From NCBI GenBank assembly GCA_032716605.1, contig CM064492.1:54544364-54608363 (forward strand): DNA of 64,000 nucleotides, in the 5' to 3' direction. The notes below the pieces were generated by a model. That model was given only the letters and a program-made list of their open reading frames with translations, ran no database searches and was not told the origin of the DNA. Position 1 is the first letter of the stretch, and every line of letters starts with the position of its first letter. Of this stretch, positions 32,696 through 44,263 are shown one piece after another. The translations under genes and the position numbers were made by a program. This stretch comes from Paralithodes platypus. Lineage: Eukaryota > Arthropoda > Malacostraca > Decapoda > Lithodidae.

Positions 32696-33236
32696 GACTG
32701 TGAGACTTGCAAATCGCCGCCGTGATAGTTGTCAACATACGCATATATAAAATAACTAGAAGCTGCTAGACTTCTATTTTGCTAACATATTAAATTGCAG
32801 AGCAATAAAAACTAATGTTACAGTGTAAAATTGACATAAAAATTGTATCCTTAAACCTTTCAATATTTCTCTTATGCCTTATGGTATACTATAACAACAC
32901 TATAAAAATACATGCCGTGAATAGGCCTACCTGGTAGAGCTGCTAGAGCCTAGCGGCCTAGCTCGAAAAAATGCTAAATTGACAACACCTTTGAAATATC
33001 AACGTACGTGACTACACTAGTCAGCTGACGAAAACTGAACATGATCTGTACAGTTTCCACATCCTCCGTCCTCTCTTTTTACTTCATTATCATTATATTT
33101 TTTATCAATCTGTGTGAAAAAATATGGAAGCCAAAATTCTGGACTTTTGACAAATTTTCGAAATTCCTCCCGGATGATCATTTGTAGGCCAAAATGGAGG
33201 ACATGTCCGGGAAAATACGGACGTATGGTAACCCTA
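32696..33236 (-). other. 5' subterminal region of the hAT transposon
   Basis: Non-coding AT-rich sequence that ends in the hAT terminal inverted repeat. It may contain the promoter of the transposase, but no convincing element is seen. Confidence 0.5.
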
Positions 33237-34010
33237 TGCTAACACTTTCTTTCCTAACCTTGTTGAACCATCTGGAGAAACCCACAAATGTGCCTTATTT
33301 CTAGGAATAACAGACTTAAAGTAGGTATATAGTGCCTTAACAGGACATAGGGCATGGTGCATCTTTCCTCTTTTCAAGGCAGGAATAGAGAAAGGTGTAA
33401 AAATATGTTCCTGGTGCTCATTTTTTGCGATGAAATCTGGTGCAGGGGCAATATGTACAGAGCCATTATTAGGGGCAAAACGTAGACAGTTTGGAGACCT
33501 TGCCATGGCTGCTAATTCTGAGACCCTATGGCCCGTAGCTAGGGCCATCAGAAAAACACACTTCTTAAGTTTCTTGTCTATATTTGGTTTCACAGAATAA
33601 GACCTAGACTGTAATATAGTTAGGACCTTCGAGATTGACCATTGAGGAAGCAATTGACGATTTGGGGCTCTGAGTTTAAAACAAGCTTTCATAAAACCCT
33701 GTTCGTCTTTCTGGGGGTAAAGATAACCCAGTGAGTGTAAAGAAGGGTTCCTTTATTGCTGATAAGTGGTTTCTAAGTGTGTTAACTGCTAGTTTTTTAA
33801 CATCAAACAAGTAATTTAGGTGCTTCAACAACAAAGCAACCGATGGAGTCTGCTGGTTTGACTCTACAATCCAAGTTGTGAATTGTTTCCGTGTGAACTA
33901 TACTGTCTTAAAGTGGAAGCTGTGTGCTGATTTGTGAGCTTGTCCGTGACTTCCTTGTCGTAGGATGGTAGCCACTTGGATTTGAGAATGTCCACATAGC
34001 AAAATTGAGT
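33237..34010 (-). pseudogene. DIRS-C tyrosine recombinase, 3' part removed
   Basis: The N-terminal part (NWKPADLTQFCYVDILKSKW) overlaps the methyltransferase-like frame near 33960-34040. After frame changes near 33860-33700 the catalytic domain begins in 33692-33234, with LMALATGHRVSELAAM holding the first conserved Arg, and PALKRGKMHHALCPVKAL. The sequence stops at the hAT end (33236), so the His-x-x-Arg and Tyr are missing. Confidence 0.85.
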
Positions 34011-35385
34011 GAGGTCTGCAGGTTTCCAATTTCTTCCAAGTGGAAATGGGTCAGGGGGAGTTGCAGAGGTTTGTTGCACCACTGAGTAAGCTGCGTGTAC
34101 CACACCTGTGTAGGCCACATTGGAGCAACCAGGGTTACTTGACCCTGGAACGACCTGAGGTGATGGATCATTCTGCACATCAGTGAGGTGTCTGGTGGGG
34201 GAAAGAGATAAATCAATGTCCACCTGTTCCAATCCACTGTGAAGGCATCCGGGCCCCCTTCTCGTGTTATGTGATCCCGAGATATGTAAGACTGGAGCTT
34301 CGTTGATTGAAGAGATGCGAACAGATCGATTTGAGGTGAAAATGGCAGAACTAAGTGGTAAAATGCTTCTTGTTTGAGAGCCCATTCCACTGAGGTACTC
34401 TTTCCCCCGGACAGAGCATCTGCCCACAGATTGGAGACCCCTGGTAGATATGTTGCATGGATTATTATGGAATGTTTTTGGGCTAGAAAGAATATTTTTT
34501 CCGAGAGATCCTGTAGAACCCTGGACCGGTTGGAGCCCTGTTTCTTCAAGTAAATCACAGAGGCCATGTTGTCCATCCAGAATGCAATTGACCTGGAGGT
34601 CAATGACATTGCATGATCTCTGAGAAAAAACAAAGGAACTGCTAGCTCTTGGGCATTGATGTGACACTGATTTAATGTGGTCCATTTTCCGTGGTTCTGA
34701 TGACCTTCCGTTGACTGATAGCCCCATCCTATCAGACTCGAGGCATCTGAGTCCACCCATAGGGTGGGAGGTGGATCTGACTAATGTGTGACTGATTTCC
34801 GTACCTGAGATTTTGCCCAAAACGACAGGAGATGTAGGATTCTCTTTGGGATGACGAGAGGGCAATTGTGAGGTGTTATAGGGAAAGCTTTGTTGCCTAG
34901 CCAGATTAGTCTCTTCAACCTGAGGCGGCCTAGGGGCACTGTAATTTGGACTCAATTTAACGAGCCTATCAGAGATTCCCAAAGTTTCCTGGTTATAGTC
35001 TTGGCATGCAATACTCTGAACAGTTTTACTTGCAGACGTTTGGCATTGGTTGGACTCTGTTGTATAGTCTGGAGTTGTGTATCCCAGAGTAATCCTACCT
35101 ATTCTGCTGATTGTGTAGGAGTGAGATTTGATTTCTCTAAATTCACTATGAAGCCCAACTTTGTTACATGTTGTATGACTCTCAAGGTTTGTTCTTGGCA
35201 ATGGAGTGGAGAAGACCCGAGAATCATCCAATCGTTTAGGTAAAACAGTATTTTCACTCCGTCTTCGAGTACAGTAGAGGGAGAAGTGCTTGTTTCAGTA
35301 TCTTGGTGAAAATTCTGGGAGCTATGTTCAAGCCGAAAGGCATTCTGGTGAACATTACTGCTTTGTTTCTGAACATGGGACAGCT
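33908..35385 (-). pseudogene. DIRS-C RT end, RNase H and methyltransferase-like domain
   Basis: RT motifs F to thumb lie at 35385-35100. MPFGLN is found in one frame and, after a shift, FYLNDWMILGSS, so the catalytic box is YLND instead of YLDD. RNase H (MDSDASSLIGWGYQ, FWMDNMASVIYLKKQG, ATYLPGVSNLWADALS) and the methyltransferase-like block (IDLFASLQSTKLQ, IYLFPPPDTSLMC, VAPMWPTQVWY) form one open frame, 34756-33908, 282 codons. A second long open frame (33864-35231) covers the same DNA and ends in the YR N-terminus. Confidence 0.85.
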
Positions 35386-35757
35386 CACAGACAACACTCA
35401 CAGACAACACGCAGCTGCATGCACGACCTCCCGAAATCCATCCTTCCGAATCCTCCCTTCCTCGCGAGGACAGAGTCCACCTGGCCAGGCTGAGATGCGG
35501 ACACCATCCAGCTCTCCTGAGCTATCAGAAGAGACTGGATGACTCCGTTGTCGACACCTGCCCGGGATGTAACACAGCACCCCATACCATTAAACACATC
35601 ATAGAAGACTGCATTTCACACAACCACTTACGCCAACAACACAATCTACACTCAATGAGAGCTCTGTGGGAAAGCCCGATCGTGGCCATGGCCTTTCTCA
35701 GGGACTCGGGGCTGTTCGGCCAGGCAGCTTAGGGAACAACAACAACAACAACAACAT
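35386..35757 (+). mobile_element. Jockey-like LINE 3' fragment with 14-bp target duplication
   Basis: A 5'-truncated insertion ends in GGCAGCTTAGGGAACAACAAC and an (AAC)n tail. The direct repeat AACATGGGACAGCT borders it (about 35372-35385 and 35753-35766), which gives the exact insertion point in the DIRS-C RT gene. It encodes only the C-terminal Cys/His motif (CPGCNTAPHTIKHIIEDC) seen in the fragment at 20165-21212. Confidence 0.9.
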
Positions 35758-35900
35758 GGGACAGCTAGGAACTTTTGATACCTCTTTGCTATTGGGATGT
35801 GCCAGTAGGCGTCTTTGAGGTCTAGAATAATTATCCACACCTTTGGTTGTAGAACTAGCCTTACTTGGGAAATAGTTAACATTCTGAACTTCATATTACA
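35758..35900 (-). pseudogene. DIRS-C RT, middle segment between two LINE insertions
   Basis: It reads FRMLTISQVRLVLQPKVW and ILDLKDAYWHIPIAKRYQKF, RT motif A with its catalytic Asp, continuous with the segments at 37372-37640 and before 35385. Confidence 0.85.
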
Positions 35901-35956
35901 TACATACATACATACATAAAATTTTAAGACTGATTGTTCCACACATAAGTGCAGTT

Positions 35957-36346
35957 TCAGTCTCTTGTCCTAATGGCGGTGTTCCAGGCAACCCTGTTAA
36001 GGGCTGCTTCACTTGTCAAGTTCTTGGATTTGAGATCGGCGCGTATAGTCCGATCCCAGGTCTTCCTCGGTCCACCCCTTGGTGCAGCTCCCTCCACAAT
36101 CACAGACCTGTATTTTTTCACCCAATTTTGTTCATCCATCTTCTCCACATGTCCATACCATCCCAGTCTACTTGTACGCATCACCTCGCTAATACTTTTT
36201 ATACCTAAACGTCTCCTCAGCTCAACATTTGTTATTCTATCCTGTAGCCTGGCCCCACACATCCATCTCACCATTCTCATCTCATTACGCTCCATTCTGT
36301 TGACATCCTCTACTTTAACGGCCCATGTTTCTGAGGCATACGTCAT
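35957..36346 (-). pseudogene. Second copy of the RTE-like LINE C-terminus
   Basis: It encodes the same C-terminal 129 residues as 36379-36765, with few differences, as a direct tandem copy. Confidence 0.8.
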
Positions 36347-36378
36347 TGCACTTCTAACACATGAACATAAGTGCAGTT

Positions 36379-37371
36379 TCAGTCTATTGTCCTAATGGCG
36401 GTGTTCCAGGCAACCCTGTTAAGGGCTGCTTCACTTGTCAAGTTCTTGGATTTGAGATCGGCGCGTATAGTCCGATCCCAGGTCTTCCTCGGTCCACCCC
36501 TTGGTGCAGCTCCCTCCACAATCACAGACCTGTATTTTTTCACCCAATTTTGTTTATCCATTTTCTCCTCATGTCCATACCATCCCAGTCTACTTGTACG
36601 CATCACCTCGCTAATACTTTTTATACCTAAACGTCTCCTCAGCTCAACATTTGTTATTCTATCCTGTAGCCTGGCCCAACACATCCATCTCACCATTCTC
36701 ATCTCATTACGCTCCATTCTGTTGACATCCTCTACTTTAACGGCCCATGTTTCTGAGGCATACATCATTGCACTTCTAACACATGAGGCATACACCTTGC
36801 CCTTCAGGGTGAGAGGCATTCTTTTCATTGTCAGGATTGGCATCAATTCTCTGAACTTCCCCCAGCCACACCTAATTCTAGCAACAGTGGTAGCCTCGGC
36901 CCCACCACCGGCAGAGATGGTATTTCCTAGGTAACAAAACTTGTTCACCAGCTCCAAAGACTCATTTCCAAATTTCACAGCCACAGGATCATCACTTAAC
37001 ACAAGCTCGCCTTTGCACACTACGCACTCAAATTTATCTATTTCTGACTTATCCTTCGGCAGGGGCCCCTTTATTCTACTACAGCGCTTACTCCCATGGT
37101 GTACCCAACATCGACAGATGCTACATTGAATTGAGTTAACGCCCACTCCCTTTCCACACACTGCACATGGGTATGCACCGCTCTTTTCCACATTGCCTCA
37201 TCTCAATCTACAATGCATAACCTTGGTTTTGTTAATATTGACTCTTAAACCCTTGCTCGCCATGCCCTCTCTCCACTCTCTGAATTTGGCCGCAGCATCT
37301 TGCATACTGTCAGCTATTAGGACTAAATCGTCTGCATAAAACAGTTCCAACGGGAGTCCGCCTCTAATTGT
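36379..37371 (-). pseudogene. RTE-like LINE reverse transcriptase C-terminus with zinc-binding insert
   Basis: The catalytic FYADDLVLIADS box is intact. An in-frame stop follows MHCRLR near 37199. Then comes a Cys/His-rich segment (CAVCGKGVGVNSIQCSIC, WVHHGSKRCSRIKG, CVVCKG) that resembles a PHD-like finger, then FCYLGNTISAGGGAEATTVA and the C-terminal WMCWARLQDRITNVELRRRL. The finger between palm and thumb is known from this group of LINEs, as far as I recall. Confidence 0.75.
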
Positions 37372-37640
37372 GAATTGATTTGTTGAGGAGGGACATGTCT
37401 ATCACAGGTCTTAGTTGTAGACTGTCACTTTTTGGTATTAGAAACATGCGGGATAGAAAAACTGGCATTCCTTCTGGTACGTGAGTCACAACATTGTCTG
37501 TCAACATTTGGTTTATTACTGTTTCTAGTTCTGGAGATAGTTGTACCTTGTTGGACTGAGCTCTGAGGCGGGGTCTTACCAACCAGTGCCATGTAAGGCC
37601 TTTCTTTACTACCCTCTTTGCCCAAGATCTCTGAGGCCAA
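37372..37640 (-). pseudogene. DIRS-C RT, N-terminal segment
   Basis: It contains QMLTDNVVTHVPEGMPVFLS, FLIPKSDSLQLRPVIDMSLL and ends LNKSIHN at the LINE insertion. It continues at 35900. Confidence 0.8.
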
Positions 37641-37680
37641 TGACGAAAATTTTCCCTGAACTGGCCTGTCGGATGCAGGG

Positions 37681-38552
37681 CTAGTTCTTTGTTGATGGCC
37701 TCTCGAAAATCTTGTTTTTTGCACCTTGGGCAGGTTGGTGGGTGTTGGAGGGATGATGGTGACCATGTGGTCTCTGGTGTTTGGGCGCGTGTTGTCTTGT
37801 CTGTTGGGGTCTCTGCTGTGACCCATAGTTCTGTTGCTTGTGCGGAGGTCGTGTGTAGGATGATGGTTGAGACCTTGGTGCACCTCGACCTCTGGGCTGG
37901 TAGTGTCCCCTGTATCCTCTACTGTTTGACGAGTTACCCCTATACGCCTGAAATGTATGTGGGGTAAAATTCCGAGAGGGGAATTGGGCTCTACTTCTTC
38001 CACGCTGTGATTGAGAATGAGAGTGGAACTTACTAGGGTGTTTGTGCTTGTATGCAAGAGACTGTCTAGACGCAGCCATCTCAGGTCTTAGCAACAGAAC
38101 ATGGACCTCATTCCAGGTCGTTTGGGGAATCAATCTGCATGTGAATATAGGTGAAAGGCGAACTCGAGTAGCAATTTCTTTGGGCATATTCTTGGACAAG
38201 TAGATACGTAGATCCTGTCTAGCTCTTTCTGCCTCAAAAATAGCAATCTTGACCTCCCCAGTGGTCATCAGAGAGTTAACAAGCAAGGCTCTTCTGATAA
38301 AATGAAGTGCAGCCCTGGAGTTTTGATCAGGGATAGAATCTGCTACATCCCTCATGGCTTGTGCGAGTTTTTGCTGTGTGATAAAATTTTACAGCAATCT
38401 ATGGGCTGTTTGCCACAGCCTAAAGTCCTTGTCAATCAGTGCAGGGGTAGGTGTATTGATCATGGTGTCATTAGTTGGTTTACACACTATTTTGGGGGCT
38501 CTGAGATATTCCCAGAACTCCTGGGGAATAGAGTCGGAGTTGTAAATATACA
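37681..38552 (-). pseudogene. DIRS-C Gag-like, C-terminal part
   Basis: After the MITE insertion, gag resumes with IPQEFWEYLRAPKIVCKP near 38490, then the helical block (ITQQKLAQAMRDVADS, then ALLVNSLMTTGEVKIAIFEA) and a long basic, Arg/Gly/Gln/His-rich tail ending at 37681. It aligns in order with DIRS-A residues from about 640 to the end. Confidence 0.8.
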
Positions 38553-38554
38553 TA

Positions 38555-39140
38555 CAGTAGGGTCTCGTAAGATGCGAGATCAGAAGATGCGATTTGCATA
38601 AGATGCGAGGACCTCCAAATAATAAAATAAATTATTTTAAGATGCGAGACTGACCATAATTTGCGAATCGGAGGCTCAAAGTGGGCTAAATCCGAGGAGA
38701 AACCTCAAGATGCGAATTTTTTTTTTAAATGCGAGCCTTAGGCGGGAGTTCGCATGCCATTGGCTGGCTCAGACCTGCGTAGTATGACGTAGTATGAGAA
38801 TTTAAGGTAAGGGAAAAATTGCATTTTTTTTATATTTTTTATTGATAGTGTGTATTTTGTCTCATTTTCATTTATTAATTTATTATTTTCTGTTTGTATG
38901 TGACCGAAATGTATGGTATCATGCACCAATTACCTTTTTCAGGGATTATTACCAACAAAATTGGGACTTTGCGTGAACAAATTGGATTTATAGGGTGTAA
39001 ATGGGACTTTACGGCATATTTTTTGGGGCGGATCGACCATAAGACGTTTTTCCCATAAGCTACGTGTATCGTAAGATGCGAATTCGTAAGATGCGATCGC
39101 ATCAATCGACCATAAACTCGCATCTTACGAGACCCTACTG
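38555..39140. mobile_element. pogo/Tigger-like MITE 3 (586 bp)
   Basis: The ends are CAGTAGGGTCTCGTAAGATG and its inverse, with TA on both sides (38553-38554, 39141-39142). The terminal word AAGATGCGA recurs many times inside. It inserts in the DIRS-C gag. Confidence 0.93.
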
Positions 39141-39142
39141 TA

Positions 39143-41143
39143 GTGGCAAATTGGTGATCCTCCTGTGGGAGTTTCTGGGGGGGGCAGTATCTCCACTGGA
39201 CAAAGCAAATTTTTCTGCATCAGACACCCATTCAGACCATGGGCCATAGCCCAGAGTTGAAACCTCTAACATAGGAATTTTGTTCTCAAACATTTTTGTG
39301 GAGCAACCTACGGATTTTGAGAGATTAGAGAGAGATTTAATGGCATTATGTCCATCCGCCTTATTCAAATCAGACCATGGTTTGAAGCGCTTTCCCGAAG
39401 GCACCGCTGGTGTCTGTGTGTAAGTAAAGTACTTAGCATCCAACAGAGATGGAAAGGGTTTTATGATTACGTCCAGTATTTGGCCTTGTGCATCTTTTGC
39501 ACGTAGATGCCTAAGCTCGTCCATTTCAATAATCCACTCATTTGGGACTGGAACCAAATCTGGATGGCCTGTGTCAGCATTGGCAGGTGTTCTTACTGGT
39601 AATTGTTTCCAGTATCGGGATTCACCAAATAGTAGAGGGAGAGGTTTCTTGATCAATTCAGGTTCCTGCTCAATGGGTGAGGGATGAATATGTGATAGAA
39701 AAAAGTTATTGGGGATACCAGCAGTTTGAAGACTAGTCTGAGTGGAGGTTGTAGGAGTGGTTGATTTTTCATGCGTAGGTTGTTTGGGCTGGACAGGTAT
39801 CTGAGCTAGTGGAACTGCGTCTGGTATGGCAGGTTGTAACATGGATGGGGCAAGAGACCTACCTTGGAGATCTAGGATAGCCTTATCTAAAGACGCAAAT
39901 TTCTGTTCAAATTTGCCTACCAACTCATCGTTCATAGATTTAAGAAATACCTGAAGTTCACCAAATGAGTCACCAGGAGGGCTCTGCTTAGGGACTATAT
40001 CAGATTGATGAGCCTCTTCTTCACTTCGCTCTAATGAAGAACCCTGGGATTCATTGTCAGTCCAAACCTCCTCAATATGGTTACTGGTATCCAAATCAAT
40101 ACACTCTGCAATATCATTGTTTATGTCCCAAGGTTCTGGGGTATCCTTAAGAAGTACTGTTTCATGTTTTGCCCCAACAGTACTGTACCCAAAAATGTCT
40201 GGAGCTGCCAGAGAAGGATTTAAACGAACCGGTAAGTCCGAAGAAGGCTGGATAGGTGAGTAATCTCTGGGATTATGTACTTCAGCTTCAATATTTATTT
40301 TAATCAGTTGAGGGTGAATTAAAGTGGGAGGGGCAAGCAATGGGGTTGATTCAAATTGTTGTTCAATAGTATCCGCTAACTGTACTAGGGAGAAAGGAGG
40401 GGGACTGCCATCCTCAGAATTTGGATCAGTCAAGGAGGTAGCTGAGACAGGTAATTTATGTTTACTGTAACAGGGTTAGCAGAGTGACTAGCCACCTTAG
40501 CACATGTCAGAGGACTGGGGGGATATGGTGCATAATGCAAGACTTTGAAATCATGACTGTGAGTCAGGAAAGTTTGGGACTTGGAAGGTGTCTTTTTAGT
40601 TTGGGATTTGCTTGCTTTCTTCTGTCTTTTACTGGAAGACTCTGAGCTGACTGAACTCTGTCTTTTCCTGTCAGATCCAGACATTTTCTTGTCAGAAGGT
40701 GGGGAAAAACTAGGAGTTTTAGGCAAGGATATTTCTAAAAAGCTTACATACTTTACATCTGTAATACCTGGCGATTTTTTCAGGGTACCTGAAATGTAAG
40801 ATTTTACTAAACCCCACACAGCTAATAACACTTGTTTGCATGTGACCGAGGATAGAAATGTTTCTGGGTCATGGTACCTAGATACATAATAGCTGCACCT
40901 CTCACACACTTTAGGGTTCCACATAGCACTAGTCCTATTGACACACTTTATGTGAGAGGCACAGAGTTTATGAGCTGTGAGGGCTAATGTGGTACAACTC
41001 TTGTGTGAGCAAATGTTAATGTCCACGGGCATGTCGATTTCGTGAAGCGTTATGCTGTTCATCTTGGCTGATGTTGGACCCGGGGAGGGAAACCCTATGA
41101 AGGAGTTCTGGTCTTCCAGGTTGAGGACTCCTCCTGAGAACAC
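39143..41143 (-). pseudogene. DIRS-C Gag-like, N-terminal and central part
   Basis: There are two ORFs in different frames, 41143-40430 and 40433-39143. The first has the full Cys/His cluster (C45, C50, H58, C61, H64, C67, C80, C83) and a Ser/Lys-rich basic stretch. The second has an acidic region and the central block PLLFGESRYWKQLPV, then GPWSEWVSDAEKFA, as in DIRS-A. The switch at about 40432 is a frameshift relative to the single ORF of copy A. The MITE truncates the right-to-left reading at 39143. Confidence 0.8.
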
Positions 41144-41689
41144 CCCTTGTAATTCTTCTCCAGGTGCATACGGACCCTAAAGAACAGGAAGATAAGAAAC
41201 AATGGGGTTCTTTTAGAAAGGGAAAGAAAAACTTGTACTTGTTCCCTGGAAATTAATCAAATAACTAATTAATGAGATTACACTTAGCCGGTGAACCGGA
41301 AACGTCTAGCGTTTTGACAAGTGAACTCACCTTAAAGATATCGGTTCTTTTAGCCGAGTGAAGGGAGCAACAGGTGAGAGGGTGGCCAGGTTTACCACAG
41401 CCTTGACTCTGGAATATTGTTCAGTTGCTGCTGTGGTTGTCACTTGGCCGGAAGAGATCGTACTAGTGGTTGTCCAGATTCTTCTCTGGTAAACGCAGCA
41501 TCTCACCTGAGCCTGTGAATCATACCAAGGAGTCAATGTTGCATAGTGAGATGGAAATAATACTTATTAGGCCTACTTAACTTGGGTAAAGTAGGATCTA
41601 GCCTTGTATTGTTTACTTTAAATAAACTAACATGATAGAAGTATTATTTAAGTTCTCGTATCTATCGTAAGTCTGATAGGAGTGTTAAT
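41144..41689 (-). other. DIRS-C leader, proximal part
   Basis: No gene. This is the untranslated region upstream of gag; two potential splice-like or frame features cannot be judged by eye. Confidence 0.5.
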
Positions 41690-42570
41690 TATTGGTACGC
41701 GGGCCTGTCTCTAATATGTTATGACATTCTTATTATGGTATGACCAAGCCTAGAGTACCCGGCAATAATTTCTATTTGGGTAAATGGCTTACTGGTGCCC
41801 GGGCCTGGCTGCCAGTGCACTTGTTTATACTGTACTTGTTATGGCATTATGATACCACCCGGGAATATTGGTACCCGGGTCTGTCATCGTCTTAACAGCC
41901 GCCAGAGTAACCGGCCATAGCCTATTTGTACCCGGGGTTGTCGTTATATTTGTTTTGGTATTATGATACTACCCGGGAGTATTGGTACCCGACCCGGGTC
42001 TATCATCGTCTAGAGTAACCGGCAATAGCCTACTTGTACCCGGGGCTGTCTTTATATTTGTTTTTGGCATTATGATACCACCCGGGAATATTGGTACCCG
42101 GGTCTGTCATTCGTCTTAACAGCCTCCAGAGTAACCGGCTCCCTACTTGATATCACCCAGGAATGTTGGTACCCGGGTCTGTTATCGTCCAGGGTAACCG
42201 GCAATAGTCTATTTGTATCCGTGGCTGACTTTATATTTGTTTTGGTATTATGATACCACCCGGGAATATTGGTACCCGGGTTTGTCATCGTCTTAACAGC
42301 CTCCAGAGTAACCGGCTATGGCCTACTCGTATCCGGGGCTGTCCTTATATTTATTATGATAATATAGTATCGCCCGGGAATATTGGTACCCGGGCCTGTT
42401 ATCGTCTTTGACAGCTGCCAGAGTACCCGGCAATAGCCTGCTGGTACCCGGGCTTTTCTTTATATTTGTTATGGATTATAATACCACCCGGGAATATTGG
42501 TACCCAGGTCTGTCATAGTCTTAACAGTCTCCTGGGTAACCGGCTATAGCCTATTTGTACCCGGGCCTGT
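41690..42570 (-). repeat. Tandem array, about 110 bp unit, 8 copies
   Basis: Units start near 41851, 41965, 42074, 42149, 42252, 42367 and 42480 (spacing 75-115 bp), with an older unit near 41736. Each unit has ACCCGGGAATATTGGTACCC followed by a GTCTGTCATCGTC-like block, then AGAGTAACCGGC and TTTGTACCCGGG. A further unit lies at 50608-50720, beyond the BEL/Pao debris. I read the array as the DIRS-C leader; a BEL LTR is the alternative. Confidence 0.8.
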
Positions 42571-42994
42571 AGTAGTGATCCGCACCAATAAGCAGCTCCA
42601 GCTGATCTGTGTCCGTTGCGTGAGGATCGGCTAATTTTATGCCTTTACTTTGTAAACTAACCAGTTTAGACTTTAGGTTAAGTTCACCTTTATGTTCTGG
42701 CAACTCATCAACCACTATTGCGTCTAGATGATGAAATTTACCTCTGTGTTTGTATTGCAGTGCCACAACATTATATTCCCTAGAGGCTTGTTTCCCGGTA
42801 AATCCGTGAAGACATAACTCCTCAGTTGCTTTAGAAATGTAGGAAAGGGAGAATAGAACAGAAGACTTCACAAAGGTCCTCTGAGAACATTGGTCAAGTA
42901 GCGATCTGATTTTAGCACAATTATTATCCTTACCCTTTACCGGCAGCTGTACGGTGGGCAAGATTACTATATTTTTACCTGTGGCAACGGACAT
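42571..42994 (-). pseudogene. BEL/Pao aspartic protease region, duplicate copy
   Basis: It contains KIRSLLDQCSQRTFVKSS, the Asp-bearing motif of the retropepsin-like domain of BEL/Pao (DUF1758-type), and ends LLIGADHYYRPGYK against the tandem array. It is almost identical to part of 45511-46833. Confidence 0.8.
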
Positions 42995-43139
42995 TGTAGT
43001 TGAAGTAGCAGCAGTCTGCTCTCTCTTGGTGTTATCCTCCGCTGGTCTACTTTCTTTCCCTTGTTTTTGTTACCGGTTAATTTGTTATCGGTTCCGGGCA
43101 GTTTTATTTGGCGCGACTTGTTCCCAATTCCTTTTAAAC

Positions 43140-44263
43140 GCCACCATTTTAAAACATTTGTCGTATGTCAGTGCAGATCCGCAGATTATTCATCAGATTC
43201 GGTCAGGGTTGTACATAGACAATTTACTGGGTACAGGAAATGAAGAAGATTTCCTGATTGATACCTATGCTGTAGTCCGAGAAATTATGAATGACGCCCA
43301 TCTACATTTGCGTGAATGGGCGACTAATAATTCTGTTTTGCAGACTGTACTGCAACGGGATGGTGTGGCGGGGCTGTACAGCAGGAACATGTTAGAGTGC
43401 TAGGGTTGTTTTGGAAAACGGACACCGATACCCTCTCATTCGGCGTTCAGTACGCGCAATATTCGCAGATTACAAAACTAATTTGCTTGAGTATGACGGC
43501 TAAACTTTTTGACCCCTTGGGGATAGTTCTACCGGTGTCGATCAAATCGAGATTATTCCTTCAGCAATTATGGAGGATAAAATTAGGCTGGGATGAGGTT
43601 TTGACTGGCGATCTGGTTCAGGAGTGGGAAGACATTATTTTGGATCTTCGTCTCTGTAAGGGTTTTAATTTTCATCGGAGAGTTGTCATGGACCATCCTG
43701 TTTCCATTCATGCCTTCTCAGACGCTAGCAAGGTCGCGTACGGCACCGCCATATACTTTGTTGACACAAGTGGCAGCCGTCTCGTCATGGCGAAGGCGAA
43801 AGTCGCCCCGATCAAATCCCTTTCCATCCCAAAATTAGAGCTGACTGCAGTTCTGTTGGCTGCTAGACTCGTTCACTTTGTAGAGGAAACTTTTAAAAAT
43901 TTGCTAAATATCTCCGAGACAGTTATATGGAGTGACAGCCAAATTACGCTCTACTGGTTACATAGCCAAAAGAAGCTACCAGTGTACGTCACCAACCGTG
44001 TCGACGAAATTCGTACCCTGCTCCCAACCGCACAGTTCCGGTATGTGTCTACCAAAGAGAATCCAAGTGACTGCATTACTCGTGGTGTCTCTGCTAAATT
44101 TCTCAAATCTTCTGCGTTGTGGTGGAATGGCCAATGCTGGCTTAATGATCCCAACGAATGGCCAGAGAATATAGATTTGAGCGAGCAACACACTGCTATT
44201 GTGGCACCGGTAATTGACTCGGTGCCTGACGAAGACACACGGTTATGGGACTGGGATAGATGA
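43140..44263 (+). pseudogene. BEL/Pao RT C-terminus and RNase H
   Basis: The RT end is present (GLYIDNLLGTGNEEDF; YIDN in place of the usual YxDD), followed by the Pao-type connection (SMTAKLFDPLGIVLPV) and RNase H (HAFSDASKVAYGTAIYF, PKLELTAVLLAARL, IWSDSQITLYWL). There is a frameshift near 43397. The upstream RT fingers and palm are missing. Confidence 0.85.

Larger units (their letters stand above)
30156..33236 (-). mobile_element. hAT transposon, left end not found
   Basis: The right end reads (inverted) TAGGGTTACCATACGTCCG, a terminal sequence known from hAT elements, at about 33236, where it cuts the DIRS-C recombinase. The transposase gene is on the minus strand. No matching left terminus is visible before the LINE fragment at 30155, so that end is deleted or displaced. 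A piggyBac-like MITE sits in the 5' flank (32224-32691). Confidence 0.75.
35901..37371 (-). mobile_element. RTE-like LINE 3' part, with a tandemly duplicated 3' end
   Basis: It inserts in the DIRS-C RT gene. The coding part starts inside the RT (LFYADDLVLIADSMQDAA at about 37350) and ends at 36379 (WDRTIRADLKSKNLTSEAA). The last 420 bp are repeated directly at 35941-36362. At the left edge is a (CATA)n tract, the probable 3' tail. Confidence 0.8.
33237..42570 (-). mobile_element. DIRS-like retrotransposon C, interrupted
   Basis: From right to left: leader with a tandem array (41144-42570), gag (41143-37681), RT/RNase H/methyltransferase-like (37640-33908) and YR (about 34010-33237). Insertions: a Tigger-like MITE in gag (38555-39140), an RTE-like LINE in RT (35901-37371), a Jockey-like LINE in RT (35386-35757) and a hAT transposon cutting the YR. 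The protein wording is nearest to DIRS-A. Confidence 0.85.

Noticed and set aside
33864..35231. A 455-codon minus-strand ORF as a separate protein
   Set aside because: Most of it is the alternative frame of the RNase H/methyltransferase-like region; only its last part has YR similarity.
41690..42570. CRISPR-like array or satellite
   Set aside because: Unit length is irregular, there are no unique spacers, and the host is a eukaryote; the array fits an element leader repeat better.
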